A stretch of 64,000 bases of DNA from Hortaea werneckii. Lineage: Eukaryota > Ascomycota > Dothideomycetes > Mycosphaerellales > Teratosphaeriaceae. Shown in pieces: positions 43,785 through 54,215 of this stretch. A program made the translations under genes and the position numbers. Below the pieces are notes generated by a model, which searched no databases, was not told the DNA's origin, and worked only from the letters and a program-made list of their open reading frames with translations. Position 1 is the stretch's first letter. Each line of letters opens with the position of its first letter. The stretch is from positions 16,502 to 80,501 of the forward strand of contig JBAOKB010000153.1 in the NCBI GenBank assembly GCA_037044905.1, written 5' to 3'.

Positions 43785-44030
43785 ATGGCTCCAAACGAAG
43801 CAAAGCAATTCCGTCTCTTCAAGGGCAAGTCGTTACCACCATCCCAATTGTTCCCTTTCAAAACCGCCGTGGACTGGTTCACGCACCAGCTCATCAGTCT
43901 CCAGTCTGCTCGGCCGAGGGCTCGGACGGCGACATCGGCGAAGCTTTGGAGGGGTAGGGCTATTCATCCAACACATTCATGGTCGCGGCATTTGCGACGC
44001 GTTCCATGGTCCTTTTCAAAGAGCTCGTGA
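43785..44030 (+). CDS. Possible small ORF or gene remnant, 81 aa
   Basis: An ATG frame begins MAPNEAKQFRLFKGKSLPPSQLF and is protein-like for about 40 residues, then becomes Arg/Ser-rich. It is divergent from the FAD monooxygenase, 260 bp away. It may be the first exon of an eroded gene or chance. No family is recognised. Confidence 0.22.
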   Translation: MAPNEAKQFRLFKGKSLPPSQLFPFKTAVDWFTHQLISLQSARPRARTATSAKLWRGRAIHPTHSWSRHLRRVPWSFSKSS

Positions 44031-44576
44031 TCCTAGCACCTGTGGCCAATTGCCGGGCTCAACATGCATGATTCAAGTGGACAGCTGAATAAAGCTGGAG
44101 ATGACCTTGAAGCGTGAGAAAACAGACATGGGGCTTGCTCCCGTGCTCAACACCCACTCGCAATGTAACGGGCGGGGCGCGGCTGTCAGACATGAGCATT
44201 GTCACGATGATACGGAAGCCCTCGAAAGTCCAGAGGGCACCGGACAAAGTCGCAGGTCTACCTTGGGTCTGAAATGTAGTGGCTGATGGCAAGGAAACAG
44301 GGAGAAGAAAGCTCAGGCTTGATCGTCACATCTGAAGACACAGATCACCAATATCTCGGCCGTCTACATAGACTGCCCATACGACGGGGCTACCATCAAA
44401 GCTGGTCTCCAAACAGAGTTCATATGAACGACCATGTCTGTGGGACTTGGTTCTCCTTGGGGGACTAACCCAAGAGGTGTCTCTGGGCAGACTCGAGGCC
44501 TCGTTCATTTAAGATGTTGAGGGCGAAGGCTCAGAGGACCTCAATTTCGAACGAGTCAACAACTCTCTCTACAGTG

Positions 44577-44608
44577 CCTACCCAGGTAGATACCTCAAGG
44601 TAGGTAAA
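44577..44608. repeat. TACC/GGTA tract
   Basis: A short imperfect palindrome, CCTACCCAGGTAG followed by AAGGTAGGTA, lies about 470 bp upstream of the nitronate monooxygenase gene. Confidence 0.6.
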
Positions 44609-45039
44609 CACTCGGAGGATTCTCAATCACACGCCCTGCACGTGATCGATTTCTCTCGGTACAAGCGCTACACGAACAACCTCGGCAGACGCGTCTCCGC
44701 ACTCTCTCTCGGCTTTCGCGAATCCCCAAAGCCGCAAGCGAGCCAAAGGATATATCCCCAATCCCCACCACCCAGGGACCACTACATACACCTTGATAAA
44801 GATGTGAAGATTTTGCTTGCACCAAAATCAGTGCCATTATTACTATCCTATTTCATTGGACTTGAAATATTGTAGTTGACCTCCCTCCTCTTTCCCGGAA
44901 AACCGAACCCACGCGCAGTGGAAGCACAACCTACACCACCCCACACTGTATCTACCTAGCTAGCTAGCAAAAGGATTCGATCCCAACAACCTCTGAGAAG
45001 AAAAGAAGAACATAAGAACAAAAACACAACAAGAGTAAA

Positions 45040-45065
45040 CCCCCCCCCCCCCCCCCCCCCCCCCC
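45040..45065. repeat. Poly-C run of 26 in the 5' leader
   Basis: Twenty-six consecutive C are followed by AAAA and the ATG of the nitronate monooxygenase gene, so the run should lie in the mRNA leader. The exact length may be uncertain for sequencing reasons. Confidence 0.85.
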
Positions 45066-45069
45066 AAAA

Positions 45070-46125
45070 ATGTCCCGCCCAATCCTCCGCACCCCCATCT
45101 GCGACCTCCTAGGAATCGAATACCCCATCCTGCTAGCAGGCATGGCGCGCACCTCCTCGGGACCCCTGGCGGCAGCCGTCAGCAACGCGGGCGGACTGGG
45201 CGTCATAGGCGGACTGGGATACACGCCGGACCAACTGCGCTCCATCATCCACGAGATCAAGTCAAACCTCTCCGTCCCTTCCCTCCCCTTCGGCGTCGAT
45301 CTTGCCCTCCCCCAGGTGGGAGGCTCCGCGCGGAAGACGAACCACGATTACACGCACGGCCAACTAGACGAGCTGATCGGCGTGGTGATCGAGGAGAAAG
45401 CGCGGTTATTCGTGTCCGCGGTCGGGGTCCCACCCCTGCACGTGATTAAACGCCTCCACGACGCGGGCATCTTCGTGATGAACATGGTCGGCCACCCGAA
45501 ACATGCCCATAAGGCCTTACAGGCGGGCGTGGACATCGTGTGTGCGCAGGGAGGGGAGGGAGGGGGACATACGGGGGATATCGCGACGAGTATCCTGATT
45601 CCCTCTGTGGTGGATGTTGCGCGGCAGTATCGGTCCCCGCTGAGTGGGGGGCCGGCGATGGTGATCGCCGCGGGGGGGATCTACAATGGGCGGTCGTTGG
45701 CGGCGATGTTGGCGTTCGGGGCGCAGGGGGCGTGGGTGGGGACGCGGTTTGTGGCGTCGGCGGAGGCCGGGTGTAGTCAGCTGCATAAGGAGGCGGTCGT
45801 GTCGGCGGCGTTTGAGGATACGATGCGGACGCTGGTGGTGTCGGGACGGCCGTTACGGGTGCGGGTGAATGATTATATTCGGTCGTGGGAGATGGAGCGG
45901 CCGGAGGAGGTGAAGCGGTTGTGTGAGAGTGGGGTGGTGCCGTTGCAGAAGGATATGGATGAGGACCGGGAGGTGGATATCCCGTTCTTGATGGGCCAGG
46001 TGGCGGGCGTGATTGGGGAGGTCAAGCCTGCGAGGGAGATTATGCAGGATATGGTGAGGGAATGCGTCGATGTGTTGCAGGCGCAGCAGGGATATCTTGG
46101 TGGGGGGAGAGCTAGTAAGCTGTAG
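45070..46125 (+). CDS. Nitronate monooxygenase (2-nitropropane dioxygenase family), FMN-dependent
   Basis: This single exon of 351 aa reads as an FMN-binding TIM barrel. The opening TPICDLLGIEYPILLAGMA is the family start. SNAGGLGVIGGLGYTPDQL and GGEGGGHTGDIATSILIP follow. The His of GGGHTG (about 167) sits where class I enzymes have the catalytic base, and IAAGGIYNGRSLAAMLAFGAQGAWVGTRF forms the phosphate-binding part. These enzymes oxidise alkyl nitronates such as propionate 3-nitronate to aldehydes and nitrite, protecting the cell. The related FabK-type enoyl reductases share the fold, so the assignment is at family level. The ATG follows a C26 tract by four bases. Confidence 0.9.
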   Translation: MSRPILRTPICDLLGIEYPILLAGMARTSSGPLAAAVSNAGGLGVIGGLGYTPDQLRSIIHEIKSNLSVPSLPFGVDLALPQVGGSARKTNHDYTHGQLDELIGVVIEEKARLFVSAVGVPPLHVIKRLHDAGIFVMNMVGHPKHAHKALQAGVDIVCAQGGEGGGHTGDIATSILIPSVVDVARQYRSPLSGGPAMVIAAGGIYNGRSLAAMLAFGAQGAWVGTRFVASAEAGCSQLHKEAVVSAAFEDTMRTLVVSGRPLRVRVNDYIRSWEMERPEEVKRLCESGVVPLQKDMDEDREVDIPFLMGQVAGVIGEVKPAREIMQDMVRECVDVLQAQQGYLGGGRASKL

Positions 46126-46527
46126 CTAGGTATATTATTCCTAATGTGATTACGAATGCTCATGTTTTGGGCCCCATGATGAGGGTCACAGCACCTAAGT
46201 AAGCCGACAACAAGGGGATTTCCTGGTGTGCCCAGACCCCACTAGATCGTTGGTGCATCCTTCTAGCGGTAGGTTGTCTCAAAGTCATTGCCATTGCCAT
46301 TTACAATACCCACTGCTAATTGCTGTTTCGTCGTTGAATTCTCACAGGAGGCAACAACTTCCTGAATAACTCAAGGTCGTAAAATCCATCCAGACTCGCC
46401 ACACTTCCAGTGCCTCAGACAAGCTCTCGCGAAAGACGTAGAGAGAATCTGGGAGCATGAATTTGTCTCCCGACTTCACCACCGCCCATTCAAATTACCT
46501 ACTTTCCCGACCCCCTCCCAAAGGAAA
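46126..46527. other. Spacer between convergent genes
   Basis: This is the 3' flank of the nitronate monooxygenase gene and of the lipase gene. Nothing else is seen. Confidence 0.5.
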
Positions 46528-47688
46528 TCACCCACCAGGAACACACAACCCCAACCTCCAAAAATAATCCCGATGCGCGAAGAACATTTCCCACAACCGA
46601 TACCGCGTGGGTACGCCGCGCCAGGGCTCGTGCATCACACCCTGCACCTCATGCTTTACGGAAGCAAAGAGATCCCGAGTCTGGGCAATTCTACTTGTGT
46701 CGTCGACCGTCCCGTCCTGTCCAGCAATACAATCCGGGTCATTGTCACCTTCGCAGAGCCTCAGGTCCTGGACATCGGGTGAGGGTGCCTTTTTGGAGAT
46801 GAAGATTTCGCCCGCGTGGGCGACGTAGCCCCATTCGGTCAGCGGGAGTAAAGGGACGGGATCGCCTATATGCGTGACGCGCCGATATCTCAGCTCCGCA
46901 GTTTCATCATCTCCGTGGAGGAGGCCGAAGCGGCGGTCGATGTACTCTGCTAAACCTTGATTCCCGACACGCGGTTCGCCGTAAGTGGTGATCGTGGGAT
47001 CCGCGCCGCGCGCCAGCATCTCCAGCCCCGCGAGCGCAGCGACGGCCCCTCCGAGGCTGTGGCCGACTAAGTGGAGTGCGTAGTCGGGATGGAGGAAGAG
47101 CTGCTGTTGGAGGTGCGGCAGGATGGCTGCGTGGGTGTTGGACCAGGAGCGCTGGAAACCGGCGTGGACGGTGCAGTTGTGACATTTGCTCTCATCGCTG
47201 CTTTGCGGGGAAGGTGGGAAACCTCCAGGGACGCTTCCTAGATACTGCTGAGAGGAACGTTTCTCGACAGCCTCATCGCCCGCGCCCGGGTAAGGTTCGT
47301 ATTTCTGGGGGATGGTGCTCAGGTCGGCGACCGTGTTGGCGAGACTGTAGGTGCCGCGGAAGGCGACGATGATGCGGGCTTTGCCATGGTCCAGGGCGAT
47401 GTATCCCGCGCTATCGCTCAGCAGCGGGCCTGTGTCCCAGGTGGTGATCAGCTCGAAGTGCGGGAAGTCCTTGCAGCGCGATAGGCAGGTGAAGGGTTTT
47501 GCGATGGCGGGACTGCAGTAGGTGATGTCTACGATGCGCGCAAGTTCTTCGAGCTCGGCGAACAATGGGGGGGAGACTTTGCGGGGGTGGTGGTGGTTGT
47601 TGTGTAGGCCTGGGGTAGGGCTGCTCCTGATAAGATCCAGGCAGGCCAAGAGGAATAAGAGTGGGGAGAGGGATTGAGATAGCCGCAT
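46528..47688 (-). CDS. Secreted class 3 lipase
   Basis: The protein is 386 aa, intronless. A signal peptide is evident (MRLSQSLSPLLFLLACLDLIRSS, cleavage around 22-25). The mature part has the lipase-3 fold markers: IIVAFRGTYSLAN, then LHLVGHSLGGAVAALAG with nucleophile Ser211 in GHSLG, VTHIGDPVPLLP with Asp276, and YVAHAGEIF with His291. Cys pairs (ITYCSP, FTCLSRC, KCHNC) could form disulfides. The family hydrolyses triacylglycerols or feruloyl esters; the substrate is uncertain. An insertion at about 130-168 (YPGAGDEAVEKRSS...) is longer than in typical members and may form part of the lid or a surface loop. Confidence 0.9.
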   Translation of the reverse strand: MRLSQSLSPLLFLLACLDLIRSSPTPGLHNNHHHPRKVSPPLFAELEELARIVDITYCSPAIAKPFTCLSRCKDFPHFELITTWDTGPLLSDSAGYIALDHGKARIIVAFRGTYSLANTVADLSTIPQKYEPYPGAGDEAVEKRSSQQYLGSVPGGFPPSPQSSDESKCHNCTVHAGFQRSWSNTHAAILPHLQQQLFLHPDYALHLVGHSLGGAVAALAGLEMLARGADPTITTYGEPRVGNQGLAEYIDRRFGLLHGDDETAELRYRRVTHIGDPVPLLPLTEWGYVAHAGEIFISKKAPSPDVQDLRLCEGDNDPDCIAGQDGTVDDTSRIAQTRDLFASVKHEVQGVMHEPWRGVPTRYRLWEMFFAHRDYFWRLGLCVPGG

Positions 47689-48574
47689 GTCGGCTGAGGG
47701 GTGCTTGGAAGACCTACATCCGCGGCTAACAGGTGACGATGAAGGTGAAGAAGGAAGGTGCTACGAGGGATGGATCATGTCATGTGGGTGGCGACTGGCG
47801 AGCAGGAGGAGTCTGTCGAGCACCCGGCGTGTGAAGCGTTGCTCTATCGATTGTTACAGAGTGGTACACGCAGGGAGATCTCAATGCCGATGCAGCGCAG
47901 TGATGAAACGGATTGATATAGTCGGGATAGAGGGTGGACTAGACAGTCGAGTATGCCGGGGTGATCATGTCGTATCCCCGACGCCCCCCGGATGAAGCGG
48001 GAGTTTTACCGAAGACGCGGTTTGAAGTCGGGGCCGCAGGACAAAGCTTGGCTTGAGTGATGATGACCTCACTGGCCGGACCTCCACGCAATCCACCTCA
48101 GCCGCGATCGAGAGATCCCCCTCCTTCCCTCCTCATTGGCCTGATTGGCCGGCAGCGGACTCAGTCTAGAGCCGAACAAGCCTCGTTCTTGCTCTGCCGC
48201 CGGTACTCCTCCCAACCAAGCTACTGTACCTCTCCAGCCAAGTCCCCTTTGACTTTGCTTCCTTTTTCTTGTCTGGGCCCATACCTATAGGCACTACGTT
48301 GGCCAACATCCACCCCGTGGTCCAAGTCGGAATTGATTATTGACTGATCAATTGTTCGACTGATCCACGAGCTGACCAGCTGACTGACGGATCCGTCGCA
48401 TGCTCAGTCAGTCGCTCGCCAATATTTGCTGACGCCCATTGTCTTATTCTTCGATCCGGCCGGTCCGCGCGCGTACACACGACTTGATCTAAACCTCTGC
48501 CGCCCAAATACACGGTGGACAGTGACGGGCGTTGTTGCAACAATTTGGGGTTGCAAATTCCGGGGAACGCCAAG
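47689..48574. other. Divergent promoter region
   Basis: This lies between the lipase gene (minus) and the membrane-protein gene (plus). No supported gene is present. Confidence 0.45.
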
Positions 48575-50086
48575 ATGGAGGAGGACCCAAAGGACCACGA
48601 TTTCGACCAACGACACGACGGGCCGTTCGAACGACCGTCACTACACATGCGTCGTCGGTCCTCCAAAGAAGGAGAATCGCCTGGTGGCACGGCGCGGAAT
48701 GCACCGGACCAGGATGAGCAGTATCATACCCCCATGAGCCCTGACGAAGGGCGCAAGAGTTTCCAGATCAAGGGAAGGAGGAGTACACAACAGCAACGAC
48801 AAGAACAACAACAACAACCAGACCGACCCGAAATAACACACACACCATCAGGAGGAACCGCCCCAAGAACGAGTATGCAAACGACCCGCCCCATCGGGGC
48901 ACCTCGACCCAGCAAGGATTTCGACCAACGACGCGACGGACCCTTCGGCAGGCCTTCGCTCAATATGACCCGACCACCACGACGCAAGTCATCCGGTCAA
49001 CCCTTCCCGACTGGTCCTGACGAGAGACGTCCAACACTGGAGAAGACGCATGAAGACCAACCCGGGACTGGAGGCGAAAGCGATCACAGCCCACCCAGCA
49101 TGGAGATGCTACCGAGCTCGACGGACCCCATCTTCCAACCCGAACCACCCCCCTTACACTACAGCCTGTACGACCGCAAATGGAGCATCATCTTCTTCTG
49201 GGGGCTGATCCTCATCGACTGCATCGCCATGCCGCTCGTACTGTACTTCTGCCTCTGGCATCTGACGGACCTGTCCCCGAACACCGTCTTCTCCATCGTG
49301 ACCGCCGCGCTGGGCGGCATCAGCATCTTCGAGTACTTCATCCGCCTCCGACGCTTGTGGATGAAGGCCAGTACCTGTCGGCCCATTGGCTCCCGAAGGA
49401 TCTACCTCGATTGGTTCCACTGGAACTTCACCTTCGGGTGGATCATCATCATGATCGAGCTGATCGTGTAAGTTTCCCACTATTACCACCACCACCACCA
49501 CCACACAAAATGCGCAGACAGGCTCCCGAGGGGAAGGAAAAAAAAAAAAAAAACAAGCTAACCCTCCATGTCTTCTAGCGGCACCGTCCCCGAACACCCC
49601 CCGATCCGCCTGCTCGCCATGCCCTGCGCCAGCATGCTCTACGTCTTCGGCACCGAACTCATCATCTGCGACGTCCTGCGGTACTTCCACATCCCCGCGC
49701 CCGTGCGCGTCTCCTCCGTCCCGAAGGGAAGCCAACTCCGACCCTGCGTCTACTCGATGATCGAGGACATCGTAGCCGTGGACGGCAGCGGGGGTACCGC
49801 GTACCGCGAGAACTTGAACCGGCGGTACGAAGCCTCGCACGTGTTCCGCGCGATGTTGCGACGGCTGGGGATTTTCTGGGCCCTCGGGGCGATGGGGATC
49901 GCGGTCGTGCTGACGATTTTGATCTTCACGATCGATGACGAGGCGGCGTATGTGGTCGGTTGGGCGGTGCCGTTTGTCTGGGCCGGGTTCTGGACGTTGG
50001 CCACGTGGCTTTATGTGAGGGTGAAGCTGCGGGAGGAGAAGGTGGCGTGGGCGGAGGAGGTGGCGGCTAAGAATGCGGCGGTTTAG
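48575..50086 (+). CDS. Polytopic membrane protein of unknown function, two exons
   Basis: Exons are 48575-49467 and 49579-50086, giving 466 aa. The 111-nt intron (GTAAGT donor, TTCTAG acceptor) contains a (CAC)n stretch and an A16 run. The first ATG is in the context CAAGATGG. Residues 1-205 are polar, Gln/Arg/Pro-rich and contain a repeated unit: FDQRHDGPFERPSLHMRR near 10-27 and FDQRRDGPFGRPSLNMTR near 115-132. From about 215 there are six or seven hydrophobic helices (RKWSIIFFWGLILIDCIAMPL, FSIVTAALGGISIFEYFI, FHWNFTFGWIIIMIELIV and others). Proteins with this WFHWNF core are common and uncharacterised in filamentous fungi, as far as I recall. No enzyme motif is seen. Confidence 0.82.
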
Positions 50087-50719
50087 GGTTTGGCTTGGCT
50101 TGGTTTGCCGCCTTTCTGTCGTATTTCTACCTCTTCTTTTCTCTTTCATTTTTCCGGTTGCGCTTTTTCTTGTTTGGGAACTTGGGAAGCGGGCGAGCGA
50201 GCGAGCGTTGCATAGCAAAGCATGGGATTTCTTAAAATGCTTTGCTGTCTTTTTTTTTTTTTTTTTTTTCTGCTTTGGATGAACGAACTCAGAGGGAATT
50301 CTTTGGGGAGAAGAATTGACGCTGTAAAACAAGACTAGACAGACAGGACTGATTAAGTCCGAGGCTTGAAAAGAATGAGATACCCCCTTTAAACGATTGA
50401 ACTACTATATACCTCTAATGGGCGCTATCTCCTATTTGGAGCGATCATATCGCAAGGAGAGTTGGCCTTCAAGCCTCACCACCCAAACTGAGTAACCCCA
50501 ATATTAAGGTCTACAATCAAGGACTGTGAGTAAGAACTACAGTTAGGCGACCGAAACTGAGAACCACAATGAGGGACTCACAAACAAGGACTACAACTCA
50601 GGACGATAACTCAGGACTGGAGTTTAGAACTACAACTAGGGTCTACAAAAAAGGGACTACAAGAAAGGATTACACAACCAACAAAGGGGAAGGAGAAGAG
50701 GGAGAAGGAGAGGCGGGAT

Positions 50720-50750
<31 letters not shown>

Positions 50751-50800
50751 GGGTTCCGGGATTTGGAGGTCAAAGAAAAATTCAATCTTCTCTTAGTGGA
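50087..50800. other. Spacer between convergent genes with long homopolymers
   Basis: A T20 run at 50250-50269 and a G30 run at 50720-50749 lie in the 3' flanks. A stretch at 50520-50680 repeats ACTACAA/GGACTACAA-like units imperfectly. No gene is supported. Confidence 0.55.
50720..50749. repeat. Poly-G run of 30
   Basis: Thirty consecutive G lie 51 bp beyond the stop of the minus-strand gene at 50801. Confidence 0.85.
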
Positions 50801-51919
50801 TCAATCGACAAAGACATCCACGCCTCTCTCCCTTCCTTCCGCCACGCTGTTCCGGAACCAGTCGCTGAGATGCCGTTGGTTCCGCACGAGGTAGTCTTTC
50901 CAGGTTGACAGGGTCTCGGAGACGTCGGTTCTTTTCCTGCTACGTCTGGTGGCAGCGGCGGTGTTGGGTGGCGCTGATGAGTAGGAGGGAACTGATGAAG
51001 TCGAAGGAGCAGCCGAAGGAGCAGCGGCAGGAAGGGGAGGAGGGAGGGCGGATGGATCCGTCGCACGAGTCTTCCCCTTCCGATCTTCGTCGTGCCGTAA
51101 CTCCATTGGTGGCGGCGACGAAACAGGCGGCGACGACGACCAGGGCGGTGGCATTGCTGCTAGGAGCGTTTCCACCGACGGTGCAGGTGGCCAAGAGATC
51201 CCATTCCCCTCCTCTACCCGTGGTCTGAGAAGCCGGCCCCGAATCCTGTCTCTCGCCTCGAGAACCTGAAAGTTCCGGGTCTGCCTGTCTCGATGGAGAA
51301 GGTCGTCCTCTGATCTCGAGCGGTGGAGTAGACTCGCCCAGTCCAGCTCGCTTCCGAGATCGTCTCGTATGGTTTCGGCGGGGAGACAGGAAGCCTTCGC
51401 CACTTGCGCTGCCTCGGGAGGACTCCTGAGCTGGTGGACGGAAGTGGGTGATAGGGTGGCGATGTGAGTATGGGACTCCTGGGTCAAGCGCTCCCTTCCT
51501 CTTTCTCGCGCAGGAGGAGGATCCAGGGTGCCAGAAGCACATCCCACTTCCCGCCGCCCATCCCCCTTGCAGTCAAGGGACAGACAAGCGTCAACTATGT
51601 CCGCGATCATGGACTCACCCACGTCCTCCCCCATCTCTCCCTCTGCAGTTGCTCTAGCCAGGTAAGCCCGCATCACGTTCGTCATACGGACCAACTGCTC
51701 GTACGCAGCGGCTCGGCTGGTGTTGACAGGGAGGGAGGCGGGATTTGGTGCGTGTAGAACGCGGTGTAAGCGGCGGAAATGCAGGAGCGCGAGGTCCTTG
51801 TGGATGTCTTCCATTGGGGAGGCAAGGAGCTCGGGTTCTGTGAGTAGGGTGAAATCGTGATCTTGGATCGATCCCTCTGGAATTGCTGGTGCTATTCCTG
51901 GTGGCAGTGGGAGTGCCAT
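50801..51919 (-). CDS. Disordered hypothetical protein, 372 aa
   Basis: This is a single frame from the ATG at 51919 to a stop at 50801. Residues about 20-110 look folded and helical (ASPMEDIHKDLALLHFRRLHRVLHA, then RAAAYEQLVRMTNVMRAYLARATAEG). The centre is rich in Arg, Pro and Ser, and the end is again helical (TDVSETLSTWKDYLVRNQRHLSDWFRNSVAEGR). There is no signal peptide or membrane segment. I recognise no family, but two ordered ends around a variable middle argue for a real gene. Confidence 0.68.
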   Translation of the reverse strand: MALPLPPGIAPAIPEGSIQDHDFTLLTEPELLASPMEDIHKDLALLHFRRLHRVLHAPNPASLPVNTSRAAAYEQLVRMTNVMRAYLARATAEGEMGEDVGESMIADIVDACLSLDCKGDGRREVGCASGTLDPPPARERGRERLTQESHTHIATLSPTSVHQLRSPPEAAQVAKASCLPAETIRDDLGSELDWASLLHRSRSEDDLLHRDRQTRNFQVLEARDRIRGRLLRPRVEEGNGISWPPAPSVETLLAAMPPPWSSSPPVSSPPPMELRHDEDRKGKTRATDPSALPPPLPAAAPSAAPSTSSVPSYSSAPPNTAAATRRSRKRTDVSETLSTWKDYLVRNQRHLSDWFRNSVAEGRERGVDVFVD

Positions 51920-52321
51920 GATGAAGAGAGGCTCACGGAGAGCATTGGCGAGATGCAGTCGGATGCATCCTTAGTTCGAGAGGGAATATAAAGGTACAGG
52001 GTGTTGTCGCGCGTGACTAGAGGGCTCACAGTGACTAAAGTAGCCATCTGGAGGGATGATTTTGGCCATGTCTTGCATTTGCCCCTCTCCCACATCACGC
52101 CCTCAATGGTCTGGACAGTAAGTCACCAGGTCAGGGGCCATTCCAAAAAACATCCATCACGAGGGATTCCGAACGAAAGATCTGGAAAAGCAATGACCTG
52201 TCATAAAGAGGTATGAAATTACTGTAGTCAAGAAATGACATCGAAAAATGATATCCAAGTGTGAAACACTCACACATCCGCTCCCAACCAACGCCATCGC
52301 TATGACATCCCTTCAACACAA
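51920..52321. other. Short intergenic region
   Basis: This lies between the MFS gene end and the start of the 372-aa gene. No gene is seen. Confidence 0.45.
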
Positions 52322-54215
52322 TCACAATTGAATCTGAAACCTCGGATGAGTCCGAAGCTTCTCACCATACCAGTAGAACAGAAGCGGGATCGGACACATC
52401 GCCAGAGCGATAAAGGCTAAGAGCGAGTTGCCCCAGCCTAGCCCGAGGGTGTTATACCTGATTGTAATTAGTTTCCATAGCGGACCATTGAAATAAATTC
52501 ATTGAAATCAATTGGGAGAGGAAGAGCGGCAAGCACGTACATCGATAGGCCAAAAAGGGGAAAAGTAGCCCCGAACAAGGATCGGAGGACAGTATTGGCT
52601 GCCATGGCCGAGGCGGCGTAGATGGTGAAACTGGGAAAGACTGAAATCAGCAAAGTCTTGCGAGTGGGCCGGGTTGGAAACGTAAGGAGGGTCACTTACG
52701 TATCTACGAGGTACGTGTTGATGCACATGAAAGCCGCAATGAGCCCAATGCCCACGAACAGCGTGCCCAGGAGCGGGACAGCCCATTGGATCTATCGAGT
52801 CGTCAGTAGTGCGACTTTACATTGCTCAGCCTTGCGACTGGGTGGATTCTCTCGGAAGGAAAAAGAGGAATGCCTACATGATACTGCGCCGTCCACCCAT
52901 ACAGAAACAAACCCAACGGAATCGTGGGTCCCGCATAGATCAGCATCGGCAGACGATACTCCGGTTTCACTTTCCCCTCGTTATGTTTCCGCGCCAGGTA
53001 CTGCATCAGGGGATCAGAAGTCTTGCCGAGGATGGCCAGACCCAGCAGCATCCCGATGCCGCAACCGATATACACGAGCCCGACGGTGCCCTGGGAGAAA
53101 CCGTAGTTGTCCTCGAACACGAAAGTGAAGGTGGTGAAGAGGAGGTAAAGAATCGCGTAGACGAAAGCCATGTACAGACTCATAAGCGCGCAGATGGGGG
53201 AGAGGAAGAGGAGTTTAGTCGGCCGAACGATGGCGCGGATGAAGAGCTCGTGGGCGGGGAGCTGCTGATCGAGTTTGGACCTTAGACGCTGATTCCCCGT
53301 CTCCTTGCGTAGTTTCCTCGTCTTCCGCTCCAGTAACGTCGGGGGATACGTCTCCTCCAAAGCGAAGAATCCCGCGATCGTCATGACGCCTATAGCGATG
53401 GCGATGACCCAGAAGATCCAGCGCCAGCCTTCTGCCTGCGCCAGAAACCCTCCCGCCACGGGACCGATGACAGGACCTAGAAGGGGTCCCATTGCCCAGA
53501 TGGCCATCGCGCCTCCGCGTTGCTCGGGCTTCATCAGATCCGCTATCGTCCCACCTCCATTGGTAATAGGCGCGATGCCCCAGATCCCCGCCAGGAACCG
53601 GAACCCAATGAGCATGTCCATGCTGGTGGATAGAGCGCACGCGACGGTGAAGAGGATGAAACCCACATTACAGACGTGATAGACGATTGCTCGGCCGTAC
53701 AGCTCGCTCAGCGGCGCCACGACGAGGGGCCCGAAGGCGAAGCCGAGCAGGTAGACGGACACGACGAACGTGGCGATGTTCTCGTTGTTGGAGTCGAAGG
53801 TCCGCATTACTTCTGGGACGCCCGGGGCGAACATGGATGAGGCTAAGGGGGTCAGGAGGGTGAGGGCGGAGAGGACGGCGATGTTGGTCCATTTGCGGGT
53901 GGCGGACCAATTGACGGGGTTCGCTGGGTCGTCCGGGCCATCCCAGTCGATGATGTTGGAATCTAGGTCTTCTTGCTCCTGCTCTGCGGCGATGGGTCCT
54001 TTTTCGGGATCGTCGAGTGGCTCGTTGATGGAAGCATTGGAAGAGTCGGGCTTTCTTGCTTCTGGGCTCGTCTTGGTGGCGAACGTCTCGGGTTTATCGT
54101 TTTCAGTGACGCGGTCGTGCGGTGCTACATCAGCATCGTGACCTTCTTCGTATGCAAGTCGTTCTTTTTCAGACAAGTCACCGCCCTCGAAGGCGGGAAT
54201 GCTAGGCGCAGCCAT
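52322..54215 (-). CDS. MFS drug:H+ antiporter (DHA1, FLU1/MDR-like), four exons
   Basis: Exons are 54215-52878, 52791-52700, 52630-52541 and 52457-52322, giving 551 aa. Introns of 86, 69 and 83 nt have GTAGGC, GTAAGT and GTACGT donors and TAG, CAG and CAG acceptors, and restore the conserved C-terminus (YLVDTFTIYAASAMAANTVLRSLFGATFPLFGLSMY). The N-terminus is a long acidic cytosolic segment (about 100 aa). Twelve membrane segments follow, with the loop 2-3 motif APLSELYGRAIVY and the antiporter motif GPLLGPVIGPVAGGF in segment 5. Reading straight through the first intron gives a truncated 470-aa product that loses the last two to three helices. It should act as a plasma-membrane exporter of drugs or metabolites. 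The substrate is unknown. Confidence 0.9.

Larger units (their letters stand above)
43525..45069. other. Region between the FAD monooxygenase and the nitronate monooxygenase
   Basis: The first part is the FAD monooxygenase promoter. A short ATG frame at 43785-44030 is listed separately. The rest has no coding support. TACC/GGTA tracts occur at 44577-44608 and 44951-44969, and a C26 run ends just before the next ATG. Confidence 0.45.

Noticed and set aside
42124..47688. Secondary-metabolite cluster made of FAD monooxygenase, nitronate monooxygenase, lipase and MFS genes
   Set aside because: No backbone synthase or pathway regulator is seen, the genes are on mixed strands and are common single-copy accessory enzymes.
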